Shown piece after piece: positions 9,991 through 22,970 of a stretch of DNA of 64,000 bases. This stretch comes from Pipra filicauda (taxonomy: Eukaryota > Chordata > Aves > Passeriformes > Pipridae), in assembly GCF_003945595.2 (NCBI RefSeq), contig NW_024104616.1:372001-436000 (forward strand), given 5' to 3'. The notes under the pieces were generated by a model. It saw nothing but the letters and a program-made list of their open reading frames with translations, searched no databases and was not told the origin of the DNA. Each line of letters opens with the position of its first letter. Positions within the stretch are counted from its first letter, which is position 1. The translations under genes were made by a program, and so were the position numbers.

Positions 9991-12900
9991 GAGTTTTCAA
10001 GTCAAGCTTTTTACTTAGAAATCCACCCTAATGACAGGAAATGTCCTCCAAGTTACACTTTATGCTTTTAGAAATATTTTAATTTAAATATATGTTGTCC
10101 CTCATAGCTTTTCAATCTTCAGGCTTCATTTATCTTGAAGTTTAGTTTCCTCCATATGCTTACTATCAGCTAAAGAACAAGAGCTGATGAGCAGCTTGGA
10201 AATGTTTTGTCATGCTGTATATGAGTCTTTTGCTTTGCAGCTAAATGTTTTTACATTTAACTTGCACTCCTTCTAAGAAGAGATGAGTATTCACTGTTAG
10301 TACTGTTATTTCATACTTACATAATGGCTATTCATTTGTTCAATGAGTGAATTTTTCCATTAAGGATTTCCAAGCCCCACATCACTCTACTCTGGAGCTG
10401 CAATTGCAATTTGATGCAACCTTGGCTTGCACATAATTAGTGCAGAATGTTGCATAATGCCACCATCTTCTGTAGGATGAAAGCTCTGTCATAGATGGTG
10501 CAGAGCATTTCCATTTGACCTAAACAAAATTCATTCAATTTAGCAAATCAATCTCTCTAAAGAGCATCTTGGGACTTAATAACATGCATTCAGTATGATA
10601 AAATATTTGGTAAGTGCAAGGGTAAACAGGGATCTTATTAAAGAAAGCTATTAGATAAATTTGCAAATGGATTTGTTTGTTTATCTAAGTTTATAAAAAA
10701 TTCTTATGCAGTTCCATAGTTGAATGATCTCTCATTATACTCCATAATTCATCTGAATTTCAGATTGCATTTTAGATTCTACTGCTTTAGAATTTTATCA
10801 ATAAAATCTAGCAAAGTGAAAGCAGAAAAAAATTCAAATTTGATTGTATTAAGCATAATTCAGGATAGGGTTAGGATTCAGTCAATTCTTCGACCTGTTT
10901 TAAAGTCAGCAGACAACATATCTGTCAATTTATATCAAAATACTTTAGAAAGGCATGGGAGTAAGAGAAGAATAAAAAACTTACCTGTGTGATTCAAGAC
11001 TATCCAGGTTCAGGACATCCATAGCAGTTTTAGGCACTATGTTCTAGTGTTACTTTTATACTTGATAACCAAAGAAAGTTTGTGCTCCACTAGCAATGCT
11101 AATTTATTAAAGGCATGGCTGTTTGGAAAGTAACAATTGAGAGCATTTTCCAGAAGACTTCATTTCCCCCTCCATCCTGGAGGAAAGTGCATTTATCTTG
11201 GCCAACATTGCTTACACAACAGTCACGTAAATTCTCACAGCCTTTCCCTTCTCTGTTGATATTAATAATAGGTTTTTTTAATATTCATATATGTTTCAAT
11301 AATCATTCCTTACTGCCCCTTCAGGGTTTTCTATGTTAAGTCCATAAATCACTCAAAACATTTTAAGTCTCTTTTGAACATTTGGATTTGATTCTTACTT
11401 ACATTTACTACTTCTTCTCTTAATATCTCTTCTGACAAACTGTTCATCCTTTTCTGATATTAACCTGATGTGATAAAAATTTTCTTCTCCTTTTAATATG
11501 TTTTATCTGAATATATGGGTTAGAAAAGTGATAGATTACTGATGGCTTGCTTATTTGCTAAAACTGATAGCAGACAGAAGCAGCAGCCCCTTCACAGCGA
11601 ACTCTGTCCTGATTGTGTGCTCTGCCTAATAGTAGCAGGGAGGCTTGTCTTATTTGTTGCAAAAGTTGATAAAAACAACATACATTGAATAGGAGTACAG
11701 CTCATTTCACAAAGGCTAGACGTCAGTGGCAGCTCCCTGGTTTTCGAGATGTCTGTGTGCTCTGGATCCCAGAGCCTGACATGCCAGGTAAAACGTTTCA
11801 TTATCTATTTCTGAACACTTTCTTGCTTAGCAGGACTATAAATCACCAGTGATCAAACAAGATTAGACTTGACCTTCTACTCTGTATCTATCAGGTTTTT
11901 CAGACTCCTTTCTACGCACCTTTGTCATTCACTGCAGCATCACCTGACACCTGCTCCACAATAAAAAGTTCAGCAGCTGTCCTGCCCAGTCTCTTAGGGC
12001 CATGATCAAGCTCCAAAATGCATTAAATTGCATAATTTCCCCCTAAATGAGAGTTCCCATCAGCTGCTTCTCTGTGCAGTCAAGAGCCCCAACAGCCCTG
12101 CTGGGACATCCAAGAGAACAATTTTATGCTGTGGATCTATTGAGGTATCCATCAACTGAGTGCTGTGTGCCATATCTACTGTGAAATACAAAAAAAGCAA
12201 AGTGCACCTCTGAAATCAGAGTATTGGGGGAAATACAGGATTTAGGGAGAATTATGAGCAGGGCCACAAAGCTTGACAGCTGTCCAAGTTCACCTGAGTT
12301 TAACATGAAGATCTCTGCAGAAGGTAACAGCTGACACCCAGTAACAATGAACAGTCAGACACATTAATATTAATATATAACTAAATTAATTTAACTGACC
12401 AACAACACAGAATAATCAAACAGGGAGAGCAGATTACCCTTAGAAACTGGTAAATGGAAGAAATTCTGAAAAATCTTCTCTGTCTAAATATTGCTGTATC
12501 ATATCCTCTGTTTCTTGAAGCCCTCATAGGAATCCATAGTTCTTAGTCTCAAAACTTGCTACAAAAGAATAATAAGGTGAAAAAAAAACCCCATGAAAAT
12601 CTTGTAATACCGTAAAGTTTGAAAATCTAAATGAGAAATTATATGCTTTTTATCAGTATTTTTTTCAGCTGCAGTGTTGGACTAAACACAATACTATGAA
12701 AGTTTGTGTTTCCTTCCTGGACCAATAAAAAGAGGAACCTCTGTGAACCCAGAACATCTATCAAAACCCACGAAACAGACATGTCTCTTCTTTTTCAGTA
12801 GGGCCAGATGAGCTTTTGCAGAGTCATTTCCTGATACTTTCCCCCAAAACATACTGCTTTTGAAAGCAATACCACAGTTTTTAAAACTTTACATTTTGGA

Positions 12901-15900
12901 AATGAGACATCTCATCATGTGCTTTGATGCTTGCAATTATTTAATGATATTTACCAAAGGATGTTTGTAATAAGTACATTTTGGATTTGAATGGTGTTGT
13001 GTAATCAGTGATAAAATACACAAATTTGCAGATATAAGGCTATCTTCCAGAATAAAACTGACTAAATTCTTGTCTTTTTTTGCCAAATCAGGACTGGGCT
13101 AACTTGACATGTTCAGTGAAAAAGCTTTTGAGAATCTCAACTGTTTTACATCCAGTAAGCACCAGATTACACATCATTCTGTGGAATATGACTGTCAAAC
13201 ACTTCTGTTGCATTGATCGTGTGTGAAAAATGGAAATCTTTCACAACAGCAGAAATGGTCTCTCCAAGATGTTCATGTCATATAGTGCTTCCGTTTTCAG
13301 GCATGGATTTAGACTCTCCTTTCCGGAAGAGTCCCCTTAAACAGGAAACTAAAAGTGCCTTCTAATTTTCTGCATTGATTTGTTTTTTAAGTACACCATT
13401 TTTCTGTGTTGAGCAATAAACACCGAAGTGGTGTTACAGCCAGTACTTTCTCTTCTCTATCATTAATGAAGATTTTTACAACTAGTCTTCTCTATATTTC
13501 TGATACAGACTGACAAATTCACTAAATTATATAATGAAGCTTCTTTTTACAGTATTGAGCAAAACAGCATAGAAAGAAGATGGCAATCATTTTCATTTTT
13601 AGTACTGAAGTTCAATATTATATGGCAAGCTCTGTTACCTTTTGCATAATCCATGGAACAAAAGGTAGAAGAACAAATCTAATTCCCACTATAATCTTAG
13701 CAGCTCCTAAATCCTTCAAGAATACTTGTCCTGGCCTTGATTATGTTTGGAAAAAATGTAACCCAATTTTATATTGCTGTTGTATATAATTTCTTGCTTT
13801 TTGACTAAATGTTATTTCCCATCTTCAAACCCTCATGTGATTTAAAAACACTGCCCACATCACTGCTATATATGAATGTGTTGCTGCTGGCAGAGAAATG
13901 ACTATGGAGTTTTTCACAAAGTATTTATCGATTATCATTTGCCTATGAAAGTATGTCATATATTTGCATTATCTTAGGAATCGACATATCAATGTAGCCA
14001 TTAGTGGGATGGTAGGAGGAAGAATGAGGCATTATTTTTCTTCTGAATTTTTTTCAATGCAGGCTTACGCAGAATTCGCTGGACATACTGTATTTGAGAC
14101 AGCAAAAAAAATATTCTTGCAAATCTTCACGAAGTCCACTCTATATTCAGACGGAATAAAGTCAGCATAATGACAAAGCAGTGTTGGGTTCCTCTTCTGA
14201 CAAAGGCACAAGTAGTGGCTTTTATTCTCTGCTGATCTGCTATTCAAATAGACTAAAATATCAGTTGTTCTTTTTTAGATGTGTGAATGAGCTCTCTTGG
14301 CATTTCAGGCTTGGTGCACAGTGGGCTGGGTACTTGAGTTTTAATTTTCCTGTGGCACTAAATAATGTGACCTTTCATTGCTCATCTTCTCCTGGAACCC
14401 TCTTAAAAGACTTTGAAAGACTTTTATTTATTTTAATGTATCTTATACTTCAATATTTATTATAAAAATTCTTCATAAACCACTGGCAACCACTGTCAGT
14501 GGGCCAACAGGCACATGAGCATTCACTAGACTGTGGGCAAAGGTGATTTTGAAGAAACAATGTTAGATATTTCTTCTTGAAGCAGCTCTAGAAGCCTCAG
14601 GTGGATATTTTTTAATTCTCTGACACTTAGGGGAACTGAACTTTCAGTTTGACCCCAAAGGAGATCCCAAGGGCCAGTCTCAGTCAGTAATCAGAAATTT
14701 AAGTGTTACTTGGTGCTTGCTGCAACATGACAAATTCTGTTTTCAGTGGTGTTAGGAAAGATATTCTTGAAGCATTTCTGCCTGCCTACATGTGACTAGC
14801 ATTTCTAAAAAAATGCATCTTAGTGGTCACACCTTAGCTGGTAGTAGCAGGTCATCTGATGAATTGTTGCTCAGAGTGAAGTTTTGTTTTCTCTGCCCAG
14901 ACAAGTTGTCAAGACACTGTCACAAAAAGCTGCTTGTTTTCAACTCCAAATATTTTTCACCATTTCTTTAGTCCTTCAAGCAAGTGGCTCCACTAATCCA
15001 TTCTTAGAAAAAGAAAACTTGATGTGGCTGTACATGCCACTTGTAGCTCATGAATAAATTTGTGTGCTGGCTGACTGCCTGAGAAGCATCTTCACTTATT
15101 CCTGCCATGCTGGAGCAGTGATGATACTGCTGAGCACCCTGCAAAGCAAGGGCTCCCTGCCCATGTGGATGGAGCATCGCAGCAGCTGCATCTCTCTTTT
15201 CCCTTGAAGAGCTAGACGTACATCATAAGAAATGCATGTGGCAGTTAAATACCTGCACAGAGAAAGGCAGATGTAATTTGGTTTAGGATCTGGAAGCAGC
15301 AAGATAAAATTAAGCATGGGTTAAATACCACCCTGCAATTCACCCAAGGTCTGGGGTAGATTTTGTAGCCTGTGCTAAGTTTCATGTTATCATGGCTACA
15401 TGGGTGGTTAAAACACACTCCAGGGTTTCTGTCTGAGTGGCAGACTGTCTTTGCATTTAGATGTAGTTGTGTGCTGTCATCTGGACGATGAAAACTCTTT
15501 GCTGACTTTGTTTGTAAACTTAACCTCTCTATACCCCAAAACTGTCTCTGCTGAACTATTATTGAATCTACTTTTAAATAAAAAATAAAAATTAATATGG
15601 AAAATAAGGAGCCATAAATTTCAGTGCTAATATTAAAATTGTTTTCATTATTTTAGGGAAATGTAGTAGTCAAATTATTGTTCAGTCCATGCTTTCTGTA
15701 TGCACAGCTGAGACTAAACTACCTGCATCATATTTTCATACCAAAAATTTAGCTCTGAATAACCATTGGTTTAGTCTGGTAGTCACAGAGGACACCTCAA
15801 AAGTTATTTGATTCTTACCTCTTGGTCCTTGATGAGAATGAATCTAATGAAGTGAACAATATTTTTTTCACAAGTGAATTCAGTAGTTCGTGAGCTGGGT

Positions 15901-16770
15901 TGTCTCGCATTTTTGTCCTCAGCCAATTTTCCCTCTCCTGCTAAAGAATGAAAGATTTGGGTCAGATTAATGTAAGACTATATACACAAAACAGTACAAA
16001 ATAACTGAAACAAACCTTAACTTTTTTAATGCAAAAATCATTTACATCAAGACACTGGAATCTGGAAAACTCTCAGAAGAGAAGAGTGGCTGAAAAAGAT
16101 TTATACACTTTTATGGAAGATGGATAGCGCATTTTGCTTGGCAAGGAAGCCCAGGCTTTTATAAAGCCCAGCACCCTTCTTTGAATGTTAACAGCATGTC
16201 TCTGTTTGTGGAAACACAGCATTCCTGTTTTTTGTCTCCTCTCTTTTGAGCTGAGTGCATTCAACTTTTCCTTCTTGGATGTCCTTTCCTTATAAAGGAC
16301 AGTGGAACAGTTTTCACTTGACCTTGCAAGTAAAGTCCAGGTTTACTGATGGCTGCTGTGCTCCAGCATCACTTCTTACCTGGCACCTAGTAAAAGGACT
16401 AGCGGCATTAGCTGAGGATTTACCCAATATAATGGAATCAGGAGTAATCCAAAGACTAGTGAAAGAAGAAGACCTGCTGCCTAATTTTCATAGTTGATAT
16501 GTGTTTTGCAACATTAAATAGCAAAAGGTATGAGTTCTCCTTCCTGTTTTGATGTAGTAATTTTTTTACAGTGACTTTCAAAATCAACTGTTTCAAAAGA
16601 CAAAGTTTACAACATTCTGAAGCCACAAAAGTGAAGTTAAAATATATAGTCTTCTTACAATCACAGTGAATCCAACACTGAAAAGCTGTACTGGTATGGA
16701 AGAATGGGTAGTGATCCTTACATTGTAGCAGCCCAGAACCAGCTGTCAGCAAAAAAGAACTTGGTCAATT
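9991..16770. other. AT-rich non-coding sequence
   Basis: No gene or repeat family is recognised in this long interval. All open frames are under 100 codons, with no domains, and they occur on both strands. At 10370-10620 there is a segment with several homeodomain- and octamer-like words, listed separately. The remainder is ordinary AT-rich sequence with short A or T runs and an AATATTAATATATAA-type stretch near 12365. Confidence 0.55.
10370..10620. promoter_or_regulatory. Possible conserved non-coding element (weak)
   Basis: About 250 bases of complex sequence with no repeat character. It contains a CATAATTAGT homeodomain-type site, two GCATAATG/GCACATAATT-like words, ATTGCAATTTGATGCAA half-sites, and a CATTTGACC word. 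This is the texture often seen in deeply conserved developmental enhancers. Conservation cannot be judged from one sequence, so this is a guess. Confidence 0.15.
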
Positions 16771-17139
16771 TGAACCATAAACCTTGGGCAACAAGAGCTG
16801 AGAGAAACCTTGTGATCTGAAAGAGCTGGACCCTTCTCATAAGACTTGATGAACAACCATATGGATTTAGCCTGCCTCCTACAGCAAAATCAAAAAGGAC
16901 TTTGAGATGATTCTATCAGACTATGTCTAAAACCCCTTAATCCCTTTAATCCTGGTTAAGGAAAATATTAATCAATTGGGCAACCTTAGTAAAACTTGTG
17001 CAATTCCCTAATTAACATGGTTCGTCCTCCTCATTAGCATGTCCAGCCCCCGAGGTCCTTAAAATTGTGTTCTCAGTAAACTATTCCAGTTATACCTCAT
17101 ACTGGAATCGTGTTTAATTTTTCAGACTGCCACTTTACA
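16771..17139 (+). mobile_element. LTR-like segment, uncertain family and ends
   Basis: A roughly 370-bp segment that reads like a plus-strand LTR. It opens with TG (TGAACCATAAACC). Its last third has the composition of an LTR promoter/R region (CAGCCCCCGAGGTCC, then a TCAGTAAACTATTCC stretch), and it closes with CA (GCCACTTTACA). I could not find a matching target duplication, and there is no canonical AATAAA. It is unrelated by eye to the other LTRs in this window. It could be another kind of old repeat or unique sequence. Confidence 0.35.
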
Positions 17140-19119
17140 TGAGTCTGAATTCAGAGCAGTTGATGCTGTAGTGGATGTTACTCTGTGTAGGTTGGTATGC
17201 CTGGGGCACTGGGAATGTTCGTGATATTGTGGGAGATCTGTCATGGTGTCAGCTCTATCCCATATTCACTTTGTTTTGCTTTCATTTCCATGGTGGTCTT
17301 CAGCCACATTGAAAGCACATGAGTGAGGTTAACATCTGGGTACGTAGGAATAGGATCAGGAAATGAAACCACCACAAGTTTCCTAGTAAGTGGAAGGTAA
17401 AGTGCTATGGTATGTGGCAGGAAATTTTCTCAGCATGTACATGGATAGACAATAGTTATCCATTTTAAATGACCTTTATTTTCTTCTTCACACATAATTA
17501 TTTTTGCACTTAGTGTTAGAATTTCATGCTGTTATATCTGCACACACAGCATGTGTTTATTTAACCATGGATATATCACATACAGAAAACTATAAGTACA
17601 TCAGAAAACTCCAAGGTATCTTCTAGTATGTCCAAATACACTGTTAAAACCTTTAATTCTTGACCTGCCAAGCTACCTTACATCATTTCCCGTCTTTTAG
17701 AAAAATTGACCTTTCTTGTTCTGTGACCATAGAGAAAAATGGGAAACTGAATATCAGATACCTAATCTTTTTGGTTTTTCCTCTTCTGAACTAGTTTTAT
17801 CTTTAACTCCTGATCATTGTTGTTTGCCAGGAAAAAGCTTTGTGTGACTTTGCAAAAAACTCAGAAAAGGATATTTTCTATTCCTGATTTTTTTTCCATT
17901 TACCAAATAAACATTTCTAAATGAAACAAAGCACCATGTAAAACACTTTAAGTCAAGTATTCACATTTTATAAAGGAGATAAAAAGGAGAAAAGGCCAAT
18001 GTTGGCTCCTTTTTGTCATGCAGCTAGTGGCCTACTAGCTCTCATATTTAATGGGGACAGACTGCATCAGGTTCCAGAAACAAAGAGTGAGGGATCAAGC
18101 TGAGAATAGAGATAGTACCTAGCCTTTCCTTTCAGCTTCATGTAGATGTGCTGTGTCCCTGCATTTGAGTGTAATTTTTTCTGGAAGTTACAACCATTTT
18201 CAGTTTCAGATGGAAACATTTGGAATTGTCAGGGTGTCCCTTCTCTCCTGACCACTGCCTCGTACAAAGAGTTTAACCTCCATCAGGAGGTCAACCCCAT
18301 CTGGCAGTCCGATGCCCTCCTGCCATGCCACAGGGTGTGGGAATGCTCAGTTCCTGAGTCAAATCTGCATCCTAAAATTGAACAAGTCACAATGCTTAAG
18401 CCCTCCTCTTCTCAGGTGGATAACTGCAGGGGTATATCACCACAGATGGAGTAGATTTGGAAGTCTTCAATAAGGTTATGACACTTGGAGTGATAAGGCC
18501 AACACAGGTACTTAAATTAGGAAATGTTTCACAGATGGCTAAAAAGTGGTGTGCTGGCCTTTGGGTCAGAGTTTGAAGTTCTTGTTTCATTCCACTTACC
18601 CAGGACTGAAATAGAAACTATCAGAGAGAAAGAGGAAGAGGTAAAGCCCAACATTCAGGGATGAGCAGGATGTAGCCTGCAGCTTGGCTTGCAGGCAGTT
18701 GTTCCTTGAAACATAGTGAAAGAAAGTATCTCAGAGAACTGAAGAAAGAACTAAATTTTGTTGGTAAATAGTAGCCAGCTTGTGATTTAAAAAAAACCTT
18801 CTTTTTGTATAAGTCACCCACCTGGGATGTTATGACAGGAGATGCCCAAGAATGCGAATTTCGGTAGCTAGTACGCAAAATGCAAAGCCAACCATGAAAA
18901 GAAGGAGTATTTTAAAATACTCCATCTGCAAGGATTAAGAAATACTTTTTGAAGACTTTTTTTTTTTTTAAGTTTGAAACATTCCAATGTCTGAAGGTTT
19001 TGTCTCTCAAAATTTTACGATTAAGTTAATGTACAGAATTACAAACAGGTTTTTTATTAATGCTTTAAATGCATGCCTCTTTAACCTGAACTGTGGTGTT
19101 AGGGCAGCCTGAGCTCACC
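17140..19119. other. Non-coding sequence
   Basis: No gene is recognised. A 102-codon open frame at 18146-18454 has no domain or membrane pattern. A perfect 20-bp palindrome lies at 18904-18923, followed by a T11 run near 18960. Confidence 0.55.
18904..18923. repeat. Perfect 20-bp palindrome
   Basis: GGAGTATTTTAAAATACTCC is its own reverse complement with no spacer. It could be a dimer binding site or simply chance in AT-rich DNA. No paired site is seen nearby. Confidence 0.85.
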
Positions 19120-19293
19120 ATGAAAACATATTCCATTTCCTTCATTGCCCTTGTAACATTTCCCATTTTTATGGTGTTATTGTTCTTCATAACTAGTATC
19201 CTGTATTCTTACTTTGAGGAGCACAGAGATAGCAGAGGATGCCATAGACACTTTAGACAGAAGCCACCTGTGAAATTGATGCATTTACATTAA
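19120..19293 (+). CDS. Candidate small single-pass membrane protein (57 aa), unproven
   Basis: I do not recognise this protein. The ATG at 19120 has a favourable context (ACCATGA: A at -3 and A at +4) and opens 57 codons ending at a TAA. Residues 7-31 form one continuous hydrophobic stretch (FIALVTFPIFMVLLFFITSI). This is followed by an acidic-aromatic junction (YFEEHRD) and then a basic, histidine-rich tail with two prolines. The layout of short N-terminus, membrane segment and charged cytosolic tail is that of small integral membrane proteins. Against it: the ORF is short, such frames arise by chance in T-rich DNA, no AATAAA follows closely, and no neighbouring exon is identified. A possible splice acceptor (GGTGTTAG) ends just upstream at about 19102. 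Confidence 0.2.
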   Translation: MKTYSISFIALVTFPIFMVLLFFITSILYSYFEEHRDSRGCHRHFRQKPPVKLMHLH

Positions 19294-22200
19294 TAGAAAA
19301 CAGAAAACTTGAGTGATGCTTTTGCAGTTTTATGTACAGCATAAATCATTTATTTGTTTCATGTTTGTGATAGTCTGCAGTTTAAGTAAGTTATTTGCTG
19401 ACACAAAACGTAACTGGAACTGTAGGTTCAGAAGCTTTGCTGTGCTCTTTTATCTGCCTCCATTTCTTCATGGAGCATTTTGATCTTCCCTGAAGAAATA
19501 CTTTGTAAGTCCAAGACTTTCTTTCTCCTTTCATGAGCTGCATGCTGGGTAACAATATGAGACACTATGCTCTAACTGAGCAAAAATGGTGTCTCTCTAA
19601 AAACAAGAATTTTCAAAGTTTTTCACACAGCAGCTAGAATTTTTTTTTTTCCAGCCATGTGCACAGAGGGATTTCCTGGTGTCTGCTTCACATTTTCCCC
19701 TTCCCGTGCCTTGGTCTCCTTCCTCCCTAGTATTATGCTGTTTCCCACATGGGCAGTTTTTAGAAAGAGCACCTTTTAACTTTGGCCTTTTCAGTAACTA
19801 AATGATTAATTCCAAAGCCAGTACCAGAATGATCTGCTTAGAGCTGTCCTGGCACAACGGCACTGTGCCTTATACAGAGTATCAATTATTTCACTACATC
19901 TAATGTTATTTTGGCTCCTGCTGGAGCCAGTCTTGACATGACAGAGAAATTCTAGCCTTCAGAGAGTGGGAAGAGACATCCCAGCATGACTGCCTTTTGC
20001 AAGTTCTTACCTCCTGTGGAAGAGAAGTCAATCAGGGCTGCTGCCAGAAGGAGATGCCTCCCTCCCCTTCTTGCTCAGTGCTGATCTTACAGGCAGGTAG
20101 GAGGACATCAAGGTCCTGGGATAATGGGTAGATCATCTCTCTTCTTTCATCTGCAACTTTTGGGCTTGGGAAAGAGCAGAGGCAAGTTCTTCTGAGTGTC
20201 ATTGGCAATGCCCTGGCCAGATTTAACCTCTAGAGGTGAGATTACAGAATTAGAAAACATGTTTTTTCAAATTTAGAATGATTCACTGCCCAGAAATAAG
20301 TGAAGTCATGACTCAGAAGTTGCCAGCTCAGTGGGAATTTATATACAATGATCAAAGTACTTGACTACAGGGTCAGGATATTTCTGGAGTATATAAGTGT
20401 CCAGGTTCAGCTATGAAGGCCTGTTCATCAGTGTGACTTCATAAATCTCCATTCTCCTGCCTCTTTCTACCCTGGCTCCCAGTGTTTCCTCACCTCCTTC
20501 CGTCTCAGAACAATGAATACCCTTTTGCAACTGACATCTGCAAGTGGTAGATAAAGCTCCAATGCATGTGGCAGTTATTGTGGTCGTAGTCCTCATCTAC
20601 TGAGATGAAAGTTCAGGGAATAAGTCTCTTTTCAAGTACTTCCCCTTTTCCCTCCTTCTACTTCTGCCTCATACTACAGCCTATCAGTTCTTTCTGGCAA
20701 AATTAGAAAAGTGTCAGCAACAGAAGTGCATTCAGGGAGCTTCACTTCTGGTGCTGGAGCAGGCAAACATCTGGCTTGTAGGAAAATAAGTGTGCTGCTA
20801 TGTCTGCACCCTTTTGACTCTAACTCTATACTTCCTCTGCCATCCATTGCAGTTCAGCCTCCTTCTGCATCCGTCAGCAGTAATACATATCTACCTCTGT
20901 CTCTGTATTGCAGCTTCCTGTACTATTCCTTGTACGTCAGCTTTTAGGCTCTAACTTCAGGCCCTGATTTGAGTGGGATACAGACCTGATGGCCCCTAGT
21001 GGTCCCCTGCAACTTAAATTGTTCCCTGGTGAATGATTCTGACTTCACTTGTGTCTGGACAGGTAAGTGGAGTCACTCCAGTCTGGGAACAATTCTGATG
21101 AAATAGCATGGCTTCCGACTGACAGTTATTTACGTTTCAAAGCTGATCGTATTGGATCCAGGATGAAATCTATTGTTCCTCCAAACACCATAACAGAGGG
21201 TGCTTGGTAAAGTATATTTACGTGGAAAGCCACTTTCAAGGAGCTGTGCCATATCATGAGGTTTTCTCATTGCCCATTTGTTTGGAGGATTGAACAGCTA
21301 GATCTATTTGAAAGGTAAGGTAAACTACAGAATCTGTGCTGTAAACAGAGGTGCTAGACATGAAAATATGTTCACCTGCATGCCAGAACAGGAATATGGT
21401 TGCTGAAATATAGCATGTGGACAACAAATTTGAAAATCTGACTTAAACTGTGTATTCCAAAAAAGAAGGGCATCGTCAAATACCTCTCCCATGTTAAAGA
21501 GAAGCAGATTTCAGGTGAAATCCTTAAGTACATTCGCTTTACTAAAAGTTGTTCCGCTCACAAGCACAATGTCTGCAAGTTTTTCAGTCAGAAAGGAACA
21601 GACTTCCTGGGCGAAGGAAGTAGAGGAAGAATCTAACTTCCCAGGAATGAGTTTAATGGATATTTTTCTGTTTTCTTTGTTAATGTTTTAATGTGTTCTA
21701 TAAAAATAAGATCTGTCTTAGAAGAATTCATTTTGTCACAGAGTTGAGCATCTGGTCTCTCTAACACTATTTATGGTGCAGATGTGTCAAGCCTGGGTCC
21801 CATCATGATGACAAATAATATCTCACTGCTCTCTTTGACTGTCCCTTTCTATCTGTATCCGTTGTATGTCTTGTCTTCTACTTAGATTAATTCAGATTAT
21901 AAATAATTTGTGACAGGTGCTGTCTTGTTCTGTGTTTATGAGATACGTAGTGTCATTAGGTGAACATTTGCTGGATCATTGCTTTTTAACCTGCACTTGT
22001 GCCACAGACATATGCATCCAGGAATTGTAATACTTCTAAAACTTGTCTTCATCCAGCCAGGGAGCAGCTGTCCTACTTTAAGTCACAGAGGAGGAAGCAG
22101 GAGAGCATTGTGAGTTTTAAGGAAGCAGAAACCTCTGTGTTCAATAGAAAAAGGCTCATCTTCTGTGTCTCTCTTGGTGAAAATACGATGACTGTGAAAA

Positions 22201-22970
22201 TACAATGACTGCTTTTGTAGTATTTACATATCTCAAGAACAAGTTGTTCTTGTGGCATTTTTGGTTTGGCCATCTGGTAGGAAAAACAAAGGATGAGAGG
22301 GAAGAACAGGAAATATCAAGAGGACACTGAGTATCTGGTCATGTGGATGTGTACATGTATCAGGTGGGAAGAGGGATAAAAGTAGTAAGGGAGCAAAAAT
22401 TAAGATGGTGTGAAAGGTGGAAGGGGAGTGAGCAGAGGAAAGAAAAACCTAAAAGAAAGAAGATTGCATCCCTGTAAAAGACAGAAACAATGAACCTGCC
22501 AGGGAAAGATGCAGGAGGTAAAAACAAACCCACCAGAAGGGAAAAGTAAAGAAAGAAAATTAGGAAGTGTTGGATTATTTCCATTAGTTTTGTCAGAAAA
22601 TTAATCAAGCCCTTCAACAGCCATTTTGTGTTGTCATCTGACTATAGCGGTAAACACATTGCACTACCACGAAGAGTCCTGGTTAAGTGTCTCTGTGAAG
22701 TCCTCAGGAGTTTAAGCTGAGAGAGACACGTGAATTTTGTTTTTCTGATTACATAGTTATCTAGGGGTTTTGATTATTTTTAAATTTGCATAAATAATGT
22801 AGCTATGCCTTCCTTTATTGTTATGACCAACTATTGAAACTACCTGAGAGAACAACCAAGGAGAAACTACATTAACTTTTTGTAGCTGTTACTCTCTCTC
22901 TTCCATCATCTGTCCCATTTCACTACAGACAAGGTTTTTTTAACTATGCACTGACATCTCACAACCCATC
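19294..22970. other. Non-coding sequence
   Basis: No gene or repeat family is recognised. From about 22275 to 22570 the plus strand is strongly purine-rich. This is why a hydrophobic-looking frame appears on the opposite strand there. A 17-bp tandem duplication lies at 22178-22211. Confidence 0.55.
22178..22211. repeat. 17-bp tandem duplication
   Basis: Two adjacent copies of TGAAAATACGATGACTG differ at one base, where CG in the first copy is CA in the second. The difference is a typical CpG transition, consistent with a small tandem duplication followed by methylated-CpG decay. Confidence 0.8.

Noticed and set aside
22360..22617. Hydrophobic 85-codon minus-strand frame resembling a membrane protein
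   Set aside because: The hydrophobicity follows directly from a purine-rich plus strand (Phe/Leu/Ser codons on the other strand), so it is a composition artefact.
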